Of a stretch of DNA of 64,000 nt, positions 46,804 to 55,968 are shown piece after piece. Below the pieces are notes generated by a model. It was not told the DNA's origin. It made no database searches and saw only the letters and a list, made by a program, of their open reading frames with translations. Origin of the DNA: an uncultured Thioclava sp. (lineage in GTDB: Bacteria > Pseudomonadota > Alphaproteobacteria > Rhodobacterales > Rhodobacteraceae); the NCBI RefSeq assembly GCF_913064665.1, contig NZ_CAJYBT010000011.1, positions 1-64,000 of the forward strand, in the 5' to 3' direction. The translations under genes were made by a program, and so were the position numbers. Every line of letters begins with the position of its first letter. Position 1 is the first letter of the stretch.

Positions 46804-47289
46804 TCATGGACAGGGAAATGCCGCGCGCGCCTGATCTATCCTGGGATGAGCCAGCAGAGCGCCCTCTTTGATGCCCAGCCGCGCGGCCAATCCGCCGTTG
46901 ATTTCAAGAACGAATTGCACCGGCGCACCCGAGGGAAGCGGCGTGTCATCCATCGGCTTGGCGTTGCGCGCAATGTTCACCACCCGGCCCGCCGCATCGA
47001 TGTAGATAATGTCGAGCCCTAGCAAAGTGTCATGCATCCAGAACGAGACGTCGCGCGCAGTGGGATAGACAAACAACATGCCTGCGCTGCTGGGCATATG
47101 GGGGCGCCCCATCAGACCCTGCGCGCGCGCGCCGGGCGTATCGGCGATTTCAACGTTGAATTGCGACAGCTGCCCGCCCTGAGACACGATCGCCAAATCA
47201 TCGCGGCACTGAGGGGCGCTTTGGTTTTGCGCATGCGCCGATGTAACATCCAGAAACAGCGCCACACTCAGCGCCAGAATCGGGATCAT
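46804..47289 (-). CDS. DUF192 family exported protein
   Basis: A 161-residue protein with signal peptide MIPILALSVALFLDVTSAHAQ. The mature part matches DUF192: FNVEIADTPGARAQGLMGRP, MLFVYPTARDVSFWMHDTLL then GLDIIYIDAAGRVVNI, and a C-terminal VLEINGGLAARLGIKEGAL. Function is not established. I place the start at 47289; the frame stays open far upstream, but only across the cold-shock gene in another frame. It begins 20 bases after that gene's stop, so the two form an operon. Confidence 0.85.
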   Translation of the reverse strand: MIPILALSVALFLDVTSAHAQNQSAPQCRDDLAIVSQGGQLSQFNVEIADTPGARAQGLMGRPHMPSSAGMLFVYPTARDVSFWMHDTLLGLDIIYIDAAGRVVNIARNAKPMDDTPLPSGAPVQFVLEINGGLAARLGIKEGALLAHPRIDQARAAFPCP

Positions 47290-47309
47290 CAGCCGCAACA
47301 ACGTTGCGC

Positions 47310-47864
47310 CTAACGCGTCTCGCGCAAAGTTGCGTCCCATGCCAGAACCTGTGCTGCCATCCGACCGCGCTTGCCCTCGATCACACGCAGACACACCGCT
47401 TCGCCCGGTGCCAGATCGGCAAAGCCCGAGCGGCGCAACACTTCCATGTGAATGAACACGTCCTCGTCGCGCTCGAACACATTGGCAAAGCCAAAGCCCT
47501 TGCCCTTCTCGAACCACTTCACCCGTGCAGGCTCCAGCGGCAGCGCGATGAGTTCTTCGGGGGAGTTCTCGCCCAAATCCTCGATCGGGGCGACCATTTC
47601 GCCCTCGGGCGGTGTAATCGCCGTAACCTCGACGGCCTGTGCCCCCCGCGGCGTTGTCTGCACCTTGACCGTGATCTGGGCATGATCGGCTACCGAGCCC
47701 TGACCAAAATTGCGCAAGACATTGGCATGCAGCAAAATGTCTGGCCCACCGGTCTGATCCAGAATGAATCCGAACCCTTTGACCGGGTCGAACCACTTCA
47801 CCTCTCCCGTGATCTCGCTCAGCAATTCGGGGCTCTCGCCTAACATCTTCCATCCCGTCTGCAT
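47310..47864 (-). CDS. Cold-shock protein with two CSD domains
   Basis: A 184-residue protein with two cold-shock OB folds. The first is GEVKWFDPVKGFGFILDQ followed by ILLHANVLRNFG (about residues 19-55). The second is ARVKWFEKGKGFGFANVFE with DVFIHMEVLRRSG (about 113-145). A negatively charged linker joins them. Both carry the RNP1-like KGFGF and an RNP2-like motif, so it probably binds single-stranded RNA. AGGAAAG precedes the ATG. This double-CSD form is known from alphaproteobacteria. The DUF192 gene follows. Confidence 0.92.
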   Translation of the reverse strand: MQTGWKMLGESPELLSEITGEVKWFDPVKGFGFILDQTGGPDILLHANVLRNFGQGSVADHAQITVKVQTTPRGAQAVEVTAITPPEGEMVAPIEDLGENSPEELIALPLEPARVKWFEKGKGFGFANVFERDEDVFIHMEVLRRSGFADLAPGEAVCLRVIEGKRGRMAAQVLAWDATLRETR

Positions 47865-47980
47865 GTTCGAGCTTTCCTGTTCGCATGTCTTTCGTGCGGA
47901 CAGTCTGGCGCTTCAAGAGGTGGATCATCAAGAGAATTCCTCGTGATTCAAGTGGCTTCGCATTTCACGAAGCGTGAAAT

Positions 47981-48604
47981 TCAGGGATTCAGCCGAGTAA
48001 TTTGCCACGCGGCATCGGGCGTTACCCGGGCCCAGCGGAACCGATCATGCAGACGAAACGCGCCATCTGCCCAGAATTCTATCTCCAAGGGCTTGATTCT
48101 GAACCCTCCCCAGAACTCGGGGCGTTTTGGGTTCGTGCCATGCGTCGCGGTGATCTTTGCGACATCGGCCATCAGGCTCGCGCGCGATGACAATGGCTCA
48201 CTTTGTCGCGAGGCCCAGGCACCAAGCCGGGATTTGAGCGAACGCGACGCGTAATAGGCATCCGCCTGCGGCCCATCCTCGCGCGTCACCAGCCCGCGCA
48301 CCCGAATCTGGCGGCGCAGCGATTTCCAATGCATCACGAAGGCCGCCTTACCCGCGCCCTCGACTTCGCGCGCCTTGACCGAGCCGTAATTGGTATAAAA
48401 CACAAAAGCCCCGCCCGAGGGCGCGTCCAGCCTCTCGATTTCCTTGAGAAGCACCATGCGCGCATTGGGCAAACCGTCCGCGTCAACACTCGCCAGCGCA
48501 ATCGCGTTGGGATCGTTGATCTCAGATTGCTGGGCCTCATCAAGCCAGCTTTGTGCAATCGCAAACGGGTCATCGCCCGCAAAAATTCCACTTCTGTCGC
48601 TCAT
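47981..48604 (-). CDS. pdxH: Pyridoxamine 5'-phosphate oxidase
   Basis: FMN enzyme that oxidises pyridoxine/pyridoxamine phosphate to pyridoxal phosphate. The 207-residue product shows [51 protein letters not shown] and the C-terminal signature [19 protein letters not shown] plus LHDRFRW, all typical. The ATG at 48604 is backed by GGGGGAAAT; ten more codons lie open upstream. Divergent from fabI with about 140 bases between. Confidence 0.94.
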   Translation of the reverse strand: MSDRSGIFAGDDPFAIAQSWLDEAQQSEINDPNAIALASVDADGLPNARMVLLKEIERLDAPSGGAFVFYTNYGSVKAREVEGAGKAAFVMHWKSLRRQIRVRGLVTREDGPQADAYYASRSLKSRLGAWASRQSEPLSSRASLMADVAKITATHGTNPKRPEFWGGFRIKPLEIEFWADGAFRLHDRFRWARVTPDAAWQITRLNP

Positions 48605-48742
48605 ATTTCCCCCGATCCTGCGTGTGGCTTTCACCCTGCCCCGCGTCAGAATGCTCTTACCGAGGGTCAGTAGCCTTGATGCCTCTTCACCTTTCGCCTA
48701 AAGCATTCAGACTTACCAGACCGAAGCGGGGGAAAACCTGAC

Positions 48743-49564
48743 ATGTCGAATAACCTGATGGCGGGCAAACGCGGCCTGATTATGGGCCTCGCGAATGATA
48801 AATCCATCGCTTGGGGGATTGCCAAATCGCTGGGCGATGCTGGCGCGGAACTTGCCTTTTCCTACCAAGGCGAAGCGCTGAAAAAGCGCGTGGGGCCGCT
48901 GGCCGCCCAATTGGGCGCGGATACGCTGATTGAATGCGATGTCGCCGATGGCGCCTCGATCGACCGGCTGTTCGAGACGCTCAAAGAGAAATGGGGCAAG
49001 CTGGATTTCGTCGTCCACGCCATTGGCTTCTCGGACAAAAATGAATTGCGCGGCCGGTACGTCGACACCTCGCGCGACAATTTCACGATGACGATGGACA
49101 TCTCGGTCTATTCCTTCACCGCCGTCTGCGCACGCGCCTCGGCGCTGATGACTGATGGCGGCTCGCTGCTGACGCTGACCTATTACGGCGCCGAGCAGGT
49201 GATGCCGCATTACAACGTGATGGGCGTCGCCAAAGCCGCGCTTGAGGCCTCGGTGAAATACATCGCCGAGGATCTGGGCAAGAACAACATCCGCTGCAAC
49301 GCGATTTCCGCAGGTCCGATCAAGACGCTGGCCGCCTCGGGCATCGGCGATTTCCGCTACATCATGAAGTGGAATGAGCTGAACTCACCGCTGCGCCGCA
49401 ACGTGACGCAGGAAGAGGTCGGCAAGGCCGCGCTCTATCTGCTCTCCGATCTGGGCTCTGGCACGACGGGCGAGACGCTGCATGTCGATGCGGGCTATCA
49501 CGTCGTGGGCATGAAGGCGGTCGATGCGCCCGATATCGACGTGGTCACCGGTCGCAAAGACTGA
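48743..49564 (+). CDS. fabI: Enoyl-ACP reductase (NADH), FabI
   Basis: Reduces trans-2-enoyl-ACP in fatty acid elongation. The 273-residue short-chain dehydrogenase shows GLIMGLANDKSIAWGIAKSL (FabI-type dinucleotide site), LDFVVHAIGFSDKNEL, the catalytic tyrosine and lysine in TYYGAEQVMPHYNVMGVAKA, and AISAGPIKTLAASGI. Triclosan-sensitive type by overall pattern. It leads a rightward run fabI-lysE-gpt-DUF2127 with short gaps (15, 10 and 10 bases), probably one operon. Confidence 0.95.
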   Translation: MSNNLMAGKRGLIMGLANDKSIAWGIAKSLGDAGAELAFSYQGEALKKRVGPLAAQLGADTLIECDVADGASIDRLFETLKEKWGKLDFVVHAIGFSDKNELRGRYVDTSRDNFTMTMDISVYSFTAVCARASALMTDGGSLLTLTYYGAEQVMPHYNVMGVAKAALEASVKYIAEDLGKNNIRCNAISAGPIKTLAASGIGDFRYIMKWNELNSPLRRNVTQEEVGKAALYLLSDLGSGTTGETLHVDAGYHVVGMKAVDAPDIDVVTGRKD

Positions 49565-49579
49565 TCTGAAAGAGCGGAT

Positions 49580-50197
49580 ATGAGTCTCGCGGCCTTCACA
49601 GCGCTGTATTTCGTGCATCTGGCAGCAGCAATGTCGCCGGGGCCTGCGGTGTTGCTGGCGATGCGCACCAGCCTGCGCGAGGGCTTCGTGCGCGGCGTCT
49701 GGCTGGCGATTGGAATCGGCCTTGGCGCGTGTATCTGGGCGGCGGCGGCGCTGTTTGGTCTGGCTTTGGTGTTCAAGATTGCGCCCGGCCTGCTGAGCGT
49801 GCTGAAATTCGCAGGTGCCGCCTATCTGCTGTGGCTGGCCTTCAAGATGTGGCGCCATGCAAACGATCCGCTCGAGACCGACCTGCCCCGCCTGCCGCAA
49901 GACCGCTCGCCTCTGCGGCTGGTCTGGCTGGGCATCTCGACGCAACTCGCCAATCCCAAACCGGCCGTGTTCTTTGGCACGATTTTTCTTACTTTCATTC
50001 CCCCCGCTGCCCCGCTTTGGGCCTATGCGGCGATCCTTGGCATCGTGTTTTTCAACGATGCGGGCTGGAATGTGATTGTGGCGCGCGTGTTCTCGCTTGC
50101 GAAAACCCGCGCCGCCTATCTAAACCTTAAATCCGTGATCGAGCGTGTCTTTGGCGGCCTTCTCGCCCTGCTCGGCCTCAAACTCGCCCTGACCTAA
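49580..50197 (+). CDS. LysE/RhtB family exporter
   Basis: A 205-residue membrane protein with five to six hydrophobic segments. The N-terminal [20 protein letters not shown] is the LysE/RhtB family hallmark, and [20 protein letters not shown] is the second conserved motif. Members export amino acids or derivatives; the substrate is not predictable. It lies 15 bases after fabI and 10 before gpt. Confidence 0.9.
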   Translation: MSLAAFTALYFVHLAAAMSPGPAVLLAMRTSLREGFVRGVWLAIGIGLGACIWAAAALFGLALVFKIAPGLLSVLKFAGAAYLLWLAFKMWRHANDPLETDLPRLPQDRSPLRLVWLGISTQLANPKPAVFFGTIFLTFIPPAAPLWAYAAILGIVFFNDAGWNVIVARVFSLAKTRAAYLNLKSVIERVFGGLLALLGLKLALT

Positions 50198-50207
50198 GGA
50201 GAGACCG

Positions 50208-50714
50208 ATGCCCGACTTGCTGCCCCATGAAAAAGGTTTCCATGTCAGCTGGGATCAGCTGCATCGCGACGCCCGCGCTCTGGCGTGGCGGCTGGATGGT
50301 AAAGGGCCCGACAGTGGCAGCTGGCGCGGTGTGCTGGGGATCACGCGGGGCGGCCTGGTGCCCGCCGCGATCGTCGCGCGCGAGCTCGACATCCGGATGG
50401 TCGATACGATCTCGGTGAAAAGCTATAATCACCAAGAACAACGCGCCCCCGAGGTCATCAAACCCGCGCAAGACTCGTTTCTGCACGATGGCGGCGAAGG
50501 CATTCTGATCGTCGATGATCTGGTGGATACCGGCAAAACGCTGCAACTGGTGCGCGATCTGTTCCCCAAGGCGCATTTCGCGACCTGCTACGCCAAACCC
50601 CAAGGCGAGCCGCTGGTCGATACCTTCATCACCGAGGTCAGCCAGGACACCTGGATCTTCTTCCCCTGGGACATGGCGCTGCAATACGTTCAGCCCTATC
50701 GCGGCACGGATTGA
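50208..50714 (+). CDS. gpt: Xanthine phosphoribosyltransferase
   Basis: Salvages xanthine and guanine to XMP/GMP using PRPP. The 168-residue type I PRTase has [20 protein letters not shown] and the PRPP loop [20 protein letters not shown] near residue 100, plus [15 protein letters not shown] at the end, as in Gpt. Spacing to neighbours indicates co-transcription with the LysE-like and DUF2127 genes. Confidence 0.9.
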   Translation: MPDLLPHEKGFHVSWDQLHRDARALAWRLDGKGPDSGSWRGVLGITRGGLVPAAIVARELDIRMVDTISVKSYNHQEQRAPEVIKPAQDSFLHDGGEGILIVDDLVDTGKTLQLVRDLFPKAHFATCYAKPQGEPLVDTFITEVSQDTWIFFPWDMALQYVQPYRGTD

Positions 50715-50724
50715 GCCCCAATAA

Positions 50725-51237
50725 ATGCGCCTGACAGACCCTAACACCCGCCTTGGGCGGTTTCTGCACTGGTTGTTTGAGATCAGTCTCGTGCTCAAGG
50801 GGCTGTTCGCGACGGCGGAAACGCTGTCGGGGCTGGCGCTGCTGGGCATGCCCGGCAATGCGGTGCTGCGACTGGCGCAATGGCTGACCCATCGAGAATT
50901 GACCGAAGACCCCCATGACGCGATTGCTGCGGCGCTGCTTAACGCAGCCCAGCATTTCTCGATCGAAACGCAAAGTTTTTATGGTTTTTACTTCACCAGT
51001 CACGGCGCGTTGAAACTGGTCGTGGTGGTCTTGCTGATGCGCGGCGTGCTTTGGGCCTATCCGGGCGCGGTTGCGCTATTGACCGCCTTTGTGGTCTATC
51101 AAATGTATCTCTGGAGCCTGCATCATGCGATCTCGATGCTGTTGCTGACGGCGCTTGATCTGGTGGTGATCGCGTTGACGGTGCGCGAATGGTATGTGCG
51201 TCACGGCTTTGCGATCCGCCACTCATCGCAGAAATAA
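50725..51237 (+). CDS. DUF2127 family membrane protein
   Basis: A 170-residue protein with about four hydrophobic segments, including FLHWLFEISLVLKGLFATAE at the start and ALKLVVVVLLMRGVLWAYPG in the middle. The pattern, with a long polar part between segments one and two, matches DUF2127, whose function is unknown. It follows gpt by 10 bases; a dispersed repeat begins three bases past its stop. Confidence 0.82.
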   Translation: MRLTDPNTRLGRFLHWLFEISLVLKGLFATAETLSGLALLGMPGNAVLRLAQWLTHRELTEDPHDAIAAALLNAAQHFSIETQSFYGFYFTSHGALKLVVVVLLMRGVLWAYPGAVALLTAFVVYQMYLWSLHHAISMLLLTALDLVVIALTVREWYVRHGFAIRHSSQK

Positions 51238-51240
51238 CCG

Positions 51241-51273
51241 TTTCATCTGGCCAAAAATACTCCCGCCGGAGGC
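51241..51273 (-). repeat. Dispersed intergenic repeat, copy E
   Basis: TTTCATCTGGCCAAAAATAC followed by TCCCGCCGGAGGC, three bases past the DUF2127 stop. It has the same polarity relative to the upstream stop codon as copy A relative to the PIN gene. Confidence 0.75.
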
Positions 51274-51336
51274 ATCCGCGACTTGCCAATCCCGCCGCCC
51301 TCTGGTGATCTCGCGCGATCAGCCAAAGGACACCCG

Positions 51337-52521
51337 ATGCCCCACCCGCTCAATCCCGCAATTGCCGCCACCTTTGCCCCCCCGGTGATGGAGGCGCGGC
51401 GCTGGCTGGACGGGGTGCACTTCCCCCCCGAGCGCCCCTTGATCAATGTCAGCCAAGCCGCGCCGCTCGATCTGCCCCCCGAAGGGTTGCGCCAAGCGAT
51501 TGCGCAGGCCGCGCTGCACGACCCGCAAGCGCATCTGTATGGCCCCGTACTGGGTCTGCCCGAATTGCGCGCCGAGATTGCAGCGCAATGGGTGCCCCAT
51601 TATGGCGGCACCATCGCGCCTGAACAGGTCGCGATCACGCAGGGCTGCAATCAGGCGTTTTGCGCCGCGATTGCCACGCTGGCAGGGGCGGGTGATGAGG
51701 TAATCTTGCCCACGCCATGGTATTTCAATCACAAAATGTGGCTGGATATGACCGGCGTAAAGACCGTGCCGCTTGCCCCCGGTGCCGGCCTGCTACCCGA
51801 CCCGGACGAGGCGGCCGCCAAGATCACGCCGCGCACCCGCGCGATTGTTCTGGTCAGCCCAAACAATCCGGGCGGAGCGGAATATCCCGCCGATCTGATC
51901 CGCGCTTTCGCGGAACTGGCGCGCCGTCATTCCATCGCGCTGATTGTGGATGAAACCTATCGCGATTTTGACAGCCGCGAGGGCGCGCCCCATGATCTGT
52001 TCACCGATCCCGATTGGTCGGATTATTTCATCCAGCTCTACAGCTTTTCCAAGGCCTACCGCCTAACCGGTCATCGCGTGGGTGCGATCGTCGCCAGCCA
52101 GGCACGCCTCGCCGAGGTTGAAAAATTCCTCGATACGGTCGCGATCTGCCCCAATCAGCTTGGCCAGATGGCCGCACTTTGGGGGATGCGCAATCTTGGG
52201 GACTGGCTGGCAGGCAAGCGTCGCGAAATCCTCGCACGCCGCGCTGCGATGGCGCAGGGGCTTGAGGCCCTTGAGGGGTGGGAGTTGCTCGGCTGTGGCG
52301 CCTATTTCGCCTATGCCACCCATCCCGACCCGCGCCCCTCGCCCGAATATGCCCGCGCGCTGGTGCGCGAAGCGGGGGTCTTGATGCTGCCGGGCACCAT
52401 GTTCATGCCCCAAGGCAGCGCCCAAGCCACCCGCCAAATGCGCATCGCATTTGCCAATATCGACACCCCTGCCATCACGGAATTGATGGCACGCCTTGCA
52501 GCCCTGCAGCCAAAGCCCTAA
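51337..52521 (+). CDS. PLP-dependent aminotransferase, class I/II
   Basis: A 394-residue fold-type I aminotransferase. Visible features: YGPVLGLPELRAEIAAQW, the cofactor-binding turn TQGCNQAFCAAIATLAG, VLVSPNNPGGAEYP (Asn), LIVDETYRDF (Asp/Tyr), and the Schiff-base lysine in YSFSKAYRLTGHRVGA. The arginine that binds the substrate carboxylate is probably in ATRQMRIAFANI. The ATG at 51337 follows AAAGGA. Substrate range cannot be read from the sequence; it resembles general aspartate/aromatic-type enzymes. Confidence 0.88.
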   Translation: MPHPLNPAIAATFAPPVMEARRWLDGVHFPPERPLINVSQAAPLDLPPEGLRQAIAQAALHDPQAHLYGPVLGLPELRAEIAAQWVPHYGGTIAPEQVAITQGCNQAFCAAIATLAGAGDEVILPTPWYFNHKMWLDMTGVKTVPLAPGAGLLPDPDEAAAKITPRTRAIVLVSPNNPGGAEYPADLIRAFAELARRHSIALIVDETYRDFDSREGAPHDLFTDPDWSDYFIQLYSFSKAYRLTGHRVGAIVASQARLAEVEKFLDTVAICPNQLGQMAALWGMRNLGDWLAGKRREILARRAAMAQGLEALEGWELLGCGAYFAYATHPDPRPSPEYARALVREAGVLMLPGTMFMPQGSAQATRQMRIAFANIDTPAITELMARLAALQPKP

Positions 52522-52555
52522 ACACCGCCAAAAGAGCGTCCGAGGAGGAAAGCCC

Positions 52556-54400
52556 ATGAAGCTGCGCAGTCACGGCAAGAGCGTGGTCGTCTGGATCTTG
52601 CTGGCAATGCTAGTGCTGGGGCTTGGGGGCTTTGGCCTGCGCTCCTTTTCGGGCAATGTGAAATCTGTGGGCACCGTGGGTGAGACGCAGATTCCGGTCA
52701 GCGAATACGCCCGCGCGCTGCGCCAAGAGATGCAAAGCCGCTCGCAGCAATTGGGCCAAACCGTCACCATGGCACAGATGCAATCGACGGGGCTGGATCA
52801 GCAAGTGCTGAGCCGCCTGATCGGCGAGGCGAGCCTTGGCGAAGCGGCACGCCGTCTGGGCGTTTCGGTCGGTGACGCCGAGTTGCAAAAGCAAATCTTG
52901 GATGTGCAGGCCTTCCACAATGCTAGCGGCAAATTTGATCGCGAGACCTATAAATTCGCATTGCGCCAGCAGGGCTACAGCGAGCCGCAATTCGAAACCC
53001 AACTGCGCGGCGACCTGTCCCGTTCGATTATCCAAAGTGTTGTGGGTGGCGGCGTGAAAGCCCCCGAAGCGGTGACGGATGCCTACACCCAATTCGTGTC
53101 TGAAAAGCGTGGCTTTACTTGGGCCGAAATCACCGAGGCCGATCTCGCAACCCCGGTGGCCAAACCCACCGATGCGCAGCTTCAGGCCTATTACAAAGAC
53201 CACATCGCTGATTTCACCGCACCCGAGACGCGCGACATCACCTATGCGTGGCTGACGCCCGAGATGCTCAAGGACAAGGTCAAAATCGACGATGCGACCC
53301 TAAAGCAAGAGTATGACTCGCGCATCTCCGAGTTCAAGCAACCCGAAAAGCGGCTGGTCGAGCGGCTGGTCTATCCCGATATGAAATCGGCCGAGGCCGC
53401 CAAGGCCAAGCTCGATGCCGGTAAGGCAAGCTTTGCCGATCTGGCCAAAGAGCGCGGATTGACCCTGCAAGATGCCGATCTGGGCGATGTCAGCCAAGAC
53501 GAGCTGGGCAAGGCGGGGGCTGCGGTCTTCGCGCTCAAATCCCCTGGTGTGGTTGGTCCGATTGACACCGATCTAGGCCCCGCGCTGCTGTCAATGAATG
53601 GCATTATCGCGGCGCAACAGACCTCGTTTGCTGATGCGCGTGAAGAACTCGCCGGAGAGGCCGAGACCGAAAAAGCCCGCCGCGATATTTCGCAGGAAAC
53701 CGAAAGCCTGTCGGACAAGCTGGCCGGAGGGGCCACGTTGGAAGACATGGCCAAGGAAACCGATATGGAGCTGGGCAAGATTGCCTTCACCGCCGACAGC
53801 AAAGACGGCATTGCGGGCTATGACGAGTTCCGCAAAACGGCGCTGGCAGTGACCAAGGAAGACTTCCCCGATCTGGCGAATCTGTCAGATGGCGGCGTCT
53901 TTGCGCTGCGTCTTGATGACATCGTGCCCCCGACGCCGATCCCCTTTGACAAGGTGCGCGACAAGGTGGCCGCCGCTTGGCATGCCGATCAGGCAGTGAC
54001 GGCCCAAGAAGCGCGCGCCAAAGCGGTTCTGGACGAGATCGCTGGCGGCAAAACGCTGGGCGCGACGGGGCTGCTCACTACCGTGGTGCCTAGCATTGCG
54101 CGCGGTGGCTTCTCCGATGATCTGCCCCCCGCCGTGATCGGCAAGGTTTTCGCCACCGATCCGGGCAAGGCCGCGCAGGTCAGCGCCAATGGCAAGGTTT
54201 ATGTGATCGTCACCGACAAGATCATCAAAGCCGATATGACCGATGCTGACGCCAAGCTGATTTCCGGCCAGATTGCCCAGCAGCTTTCGCAGTCGCTGGC
54301 CAATGACTTGCTCAATTTCTACGCAACTGCGGTTGAGAGCGAGTCGGGCTTCACGCTTGACAGCCAGGCCGTGACAGCCGTGCAGTCGCAGATCCAATAG
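52556..54400 (+). CDS. PpiD-type periplasmic peptidyl-prolyl isomerase/chaperone
   Basis: A 614-residue inner-membrane-anchored chaperone. A single membrane segment is at about residues 9-30 (SVVVWILLAMLVLGLGGFGL), followed by a SurA-N-like helical part (IPVSEYARALRQEM, LSRLIGEASLGEAARRLGVS). A parvulin-like domain lies near 250-350 (ADLAKERGLTLQDADLGDVS). A C-terminal repeat unit ends in a helical tail. It helps outer-membrane and periplasmic proteins fold as they leave Sec. GAGGAGGAAAG precedes the ATG. It is followed after 10 bases by trpE, an order common in alphaproteobacteria. Confidence 0.88.
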   Translation: MKLRSHGKSVVVWILLAMLVLGLGGFGLRSFSGNVKSVGTVGETQIPVSEYARALRQEMQSRSQQLGQTVTMAQMQSTGLDQQVLSRLIGEASLGEAARRLGVSVGDAELQKQILDVQAFHNASGKFDRETYKFALRQQGYSEPQFETQLRGDLSRSIIQSVVGGGVKAPEAVTDAYTQFVSEKRGFTWAEITEADLATPVAKPTDAQLQAYYKDHIADFTAPETRDITYAWLTPEMLKDKVKIDDATLKQEYDSRISEFKQPEKRLVERLVYPDMKSAEAAKAKLDAGKASFADLAKERGLTLQDADLGDVSQDELGKAGAAVFALKSPGVVGPIDTDLGPALLSMNGIIAAQQTSFADAREELAGEAETEKARRDISQETESLSDKLAGGATLEDMAKETDMELGKIAFTADSKDGIAGYDEFRKTALAVTKEDFPDLANLSDGGVFALRLDDIVPPTPIPFDKVRDKVAAAWHADQAVTAQEARAKAVLDEIAGGKTLGATGLLTTVVPSIARGGFSDDLPPAVIGKVFATDPGKAAQVSANGKVYVIVTDKIIKADMTDADAKLISGQIAQQLSQSLANDLLNFYATAVESESGFTLDSQAVTAVQSQIQ

Positions 54401-54410
54401 GAGGCCGCAG

Positions 54411-55922
54411 GTGGTCGCTCTTTCGCCATCCTTCGAGGAATTCGAGGCCCGCTGGGCCAAGGGGCAAAACCAGCTGGTTTATGCGCGCCTTGCGGCGGAT
54501 CTGGACACGCCAGTCTCGCTGATGCTGAAATTGGCCGAGGCGCAGCCCAATTCCTTCATGCTGGAATCGGTGACGGGCGGCGAGGTACGCGGGCGCTATT
54601 CGATCATCGGCATGAAGCCCGATGTGATCTGGGAATGTCGCGGCACGCAGGCACGCATCAACCGTGCCGCGCGCTTTGACGAGGCGTGGGAAGACCTGCC
54701 CGGCCATCCCTTTGAATCCCTGCGCGCCCTGATTGCCGAAAGCCGCATCGAGATGCCCGAGGGGCTGCCGGCCGCCGCTGCCGGTCTGTTTGGCTATCTG
54801 GGCTATGACACGATCCGGCTGGTTGAGAACTTGCCCAATGTGAACCCCGACCCCATCGGCGTGCCCGATGCAATGTTGCTGCGCCCGTCCGTCGTGGCGG
54901 TGCTCGATGGGGTGAAGGGGGATGTGATCTTGTGTGCGCCTGCGTTCCAATCCTCGGGGCTGTCGGCGCGCGCGGCTTATGCGCAAGCGGCCGAGCGGGT
55001 CTCGGATGCGCTGCGCGATCTGGATCGCTCCCCCGCCGAGGGGCGCAATCTGGGCGAAATGCGTCAGGTCGGCGAGATGCGCTCGAATTTCACCCAGCAG
55101 GGCTATATGGACGCGGTCGAGCGCGCCAAGGATTACATTCGCGCAGGCGACATCTTTCAGGTCGTGCCCGCGCAACGCTGGGCCGCCGATTTCCCGCTGC
55201 CGCCCTTTGCGCTGTATCGCAGCTTGCGGCGTACCAACCCCTCGCCGTTCATGTTCTTCCTCAACTTCGGTGGCTTCCAGATCGTCGGCGCCAGCCCGGA
55301 GATCCTCGTGCGGTTGCGCGAGGGTGAGGTCACGATCCGCCCGATCGCCGGCACCCGCCCGCGCGGCGCGACCCCGGCCGAGGATAAGGCCTTGGAAGAA
55401 GATCTGCTGGCGGACAAGAAAGAACTGGCCGAGCATTTGATGCTGCTTGATCTCGGGCGCAACGATGTGGGGCGCGTCGCCAAAATCGGCACCGTGCACC
55501 CGACCGAGAAATTCATCATCGAGCGTTATTCCCACGTCATGCATATCGTTTCCAACGTCGTGGGCGAGCTGGCTGATGGGCAGGACGCGCTCTCGGCGCT
55601 GCTGGCCGGTCTGCCTGCGGGCACCGTTTCGGGCGCGCCGAAAGTGCGCGCGATGGAGATCATCGACGAGCTGGAGCCCGAAAAGCGCGGCATCTATGGC
55701 GGGGCCGTGGGCTATTTCGCCGCCAATGGCGAGATGGACATGTGCATCGCGCTGCGCACCGCGCTGGTGAAGGATGAGACGCTGTATATTCAAGCCGGGG
55801 GCGGTGTTGTCTATGACAGCGACCCGCTGGCCGAGTATCAGGAAAGCGTGCACAAATCCAACGCCCTGCGCCGCGCCGCCGAAGATGCGGGCCTGTTCGT
55901 GCAGTCGCGCTCTAACAGCTAG
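54411..55922 (+). CDS. trpE: Anthranilate synthase component I
   Basis: Converts chorismate to anthranilate with the TrpG glutaminase. The 503-residue protein starts at a GTG behind AGGAGG. Conserved parts are MLESVTGGEVRGRYSIIGMK (feedback site region with the LLES-like motif), DIFQVVPAQRW, RTNPSPFMFFLNF, IRPIAGTRPRG, LLDLGRNDVGRV, SGAPKVRAMEIIDELEP and GIYGGAVGYF. I see no Trp-codon leader before it; it may be transcribed from ppiD. Its partner trpG lies 2 kb downstream beyond a gene on the other strand. Confidence 0.96.
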   Translation: MVALSPSFEEFEARWAKGQNQLVYARLAADLDTPVSLMLKLAEAQPNSFMLESVTGGEVRGRYSIIGMKPDVIWECRGTQARINRAARFDEAWEDLPGHPFESLRALIAESRIEMPEGLPAAAAGLFGYLGYDTIRLVENLPNVNPDPIGVPDAMLLRPSVVAVLDGVKGDVILCAPAFQSSGLSARAAYAQAAERVSDALRDLDRSPAEGRNLGEMRQVGEMRSNFTQQGYMDAVERAKDYIRAGDIFQVVPAQRWAADFPLPPFALYRSLRRTNPSPFMFFLNFGGFQIVGASPEILVRLREGEVTIRPIAGTRPRGATPAEDKALEEDLLADKKELAEHLMLLDLGRNDVGRVAKIGTVHPTEKFIIERYSHVMHIVSNVVGELADGQDALSALLAGLPAGTVSGAPKVRAMEIIDELEPEKRGIYGGAVGYFAANGEMDMCIALRTALVKDETLYIQAGGGVVYDSDPLAEYQESVHKSNALRRAAEDAGLFVQSRSNS

Positions 55923-55968
55923 GCGGCCGGGTCTTACACGGCTTTTCCCGTTGTACGGGCGCGGTGGC

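Noticed and set aside
47290-47931. Extended 375-codon start for the DUF192 protein
   Set aside because: The extra codons run through the cold-shock gene in another frame; the signal peptide begins at 47289.
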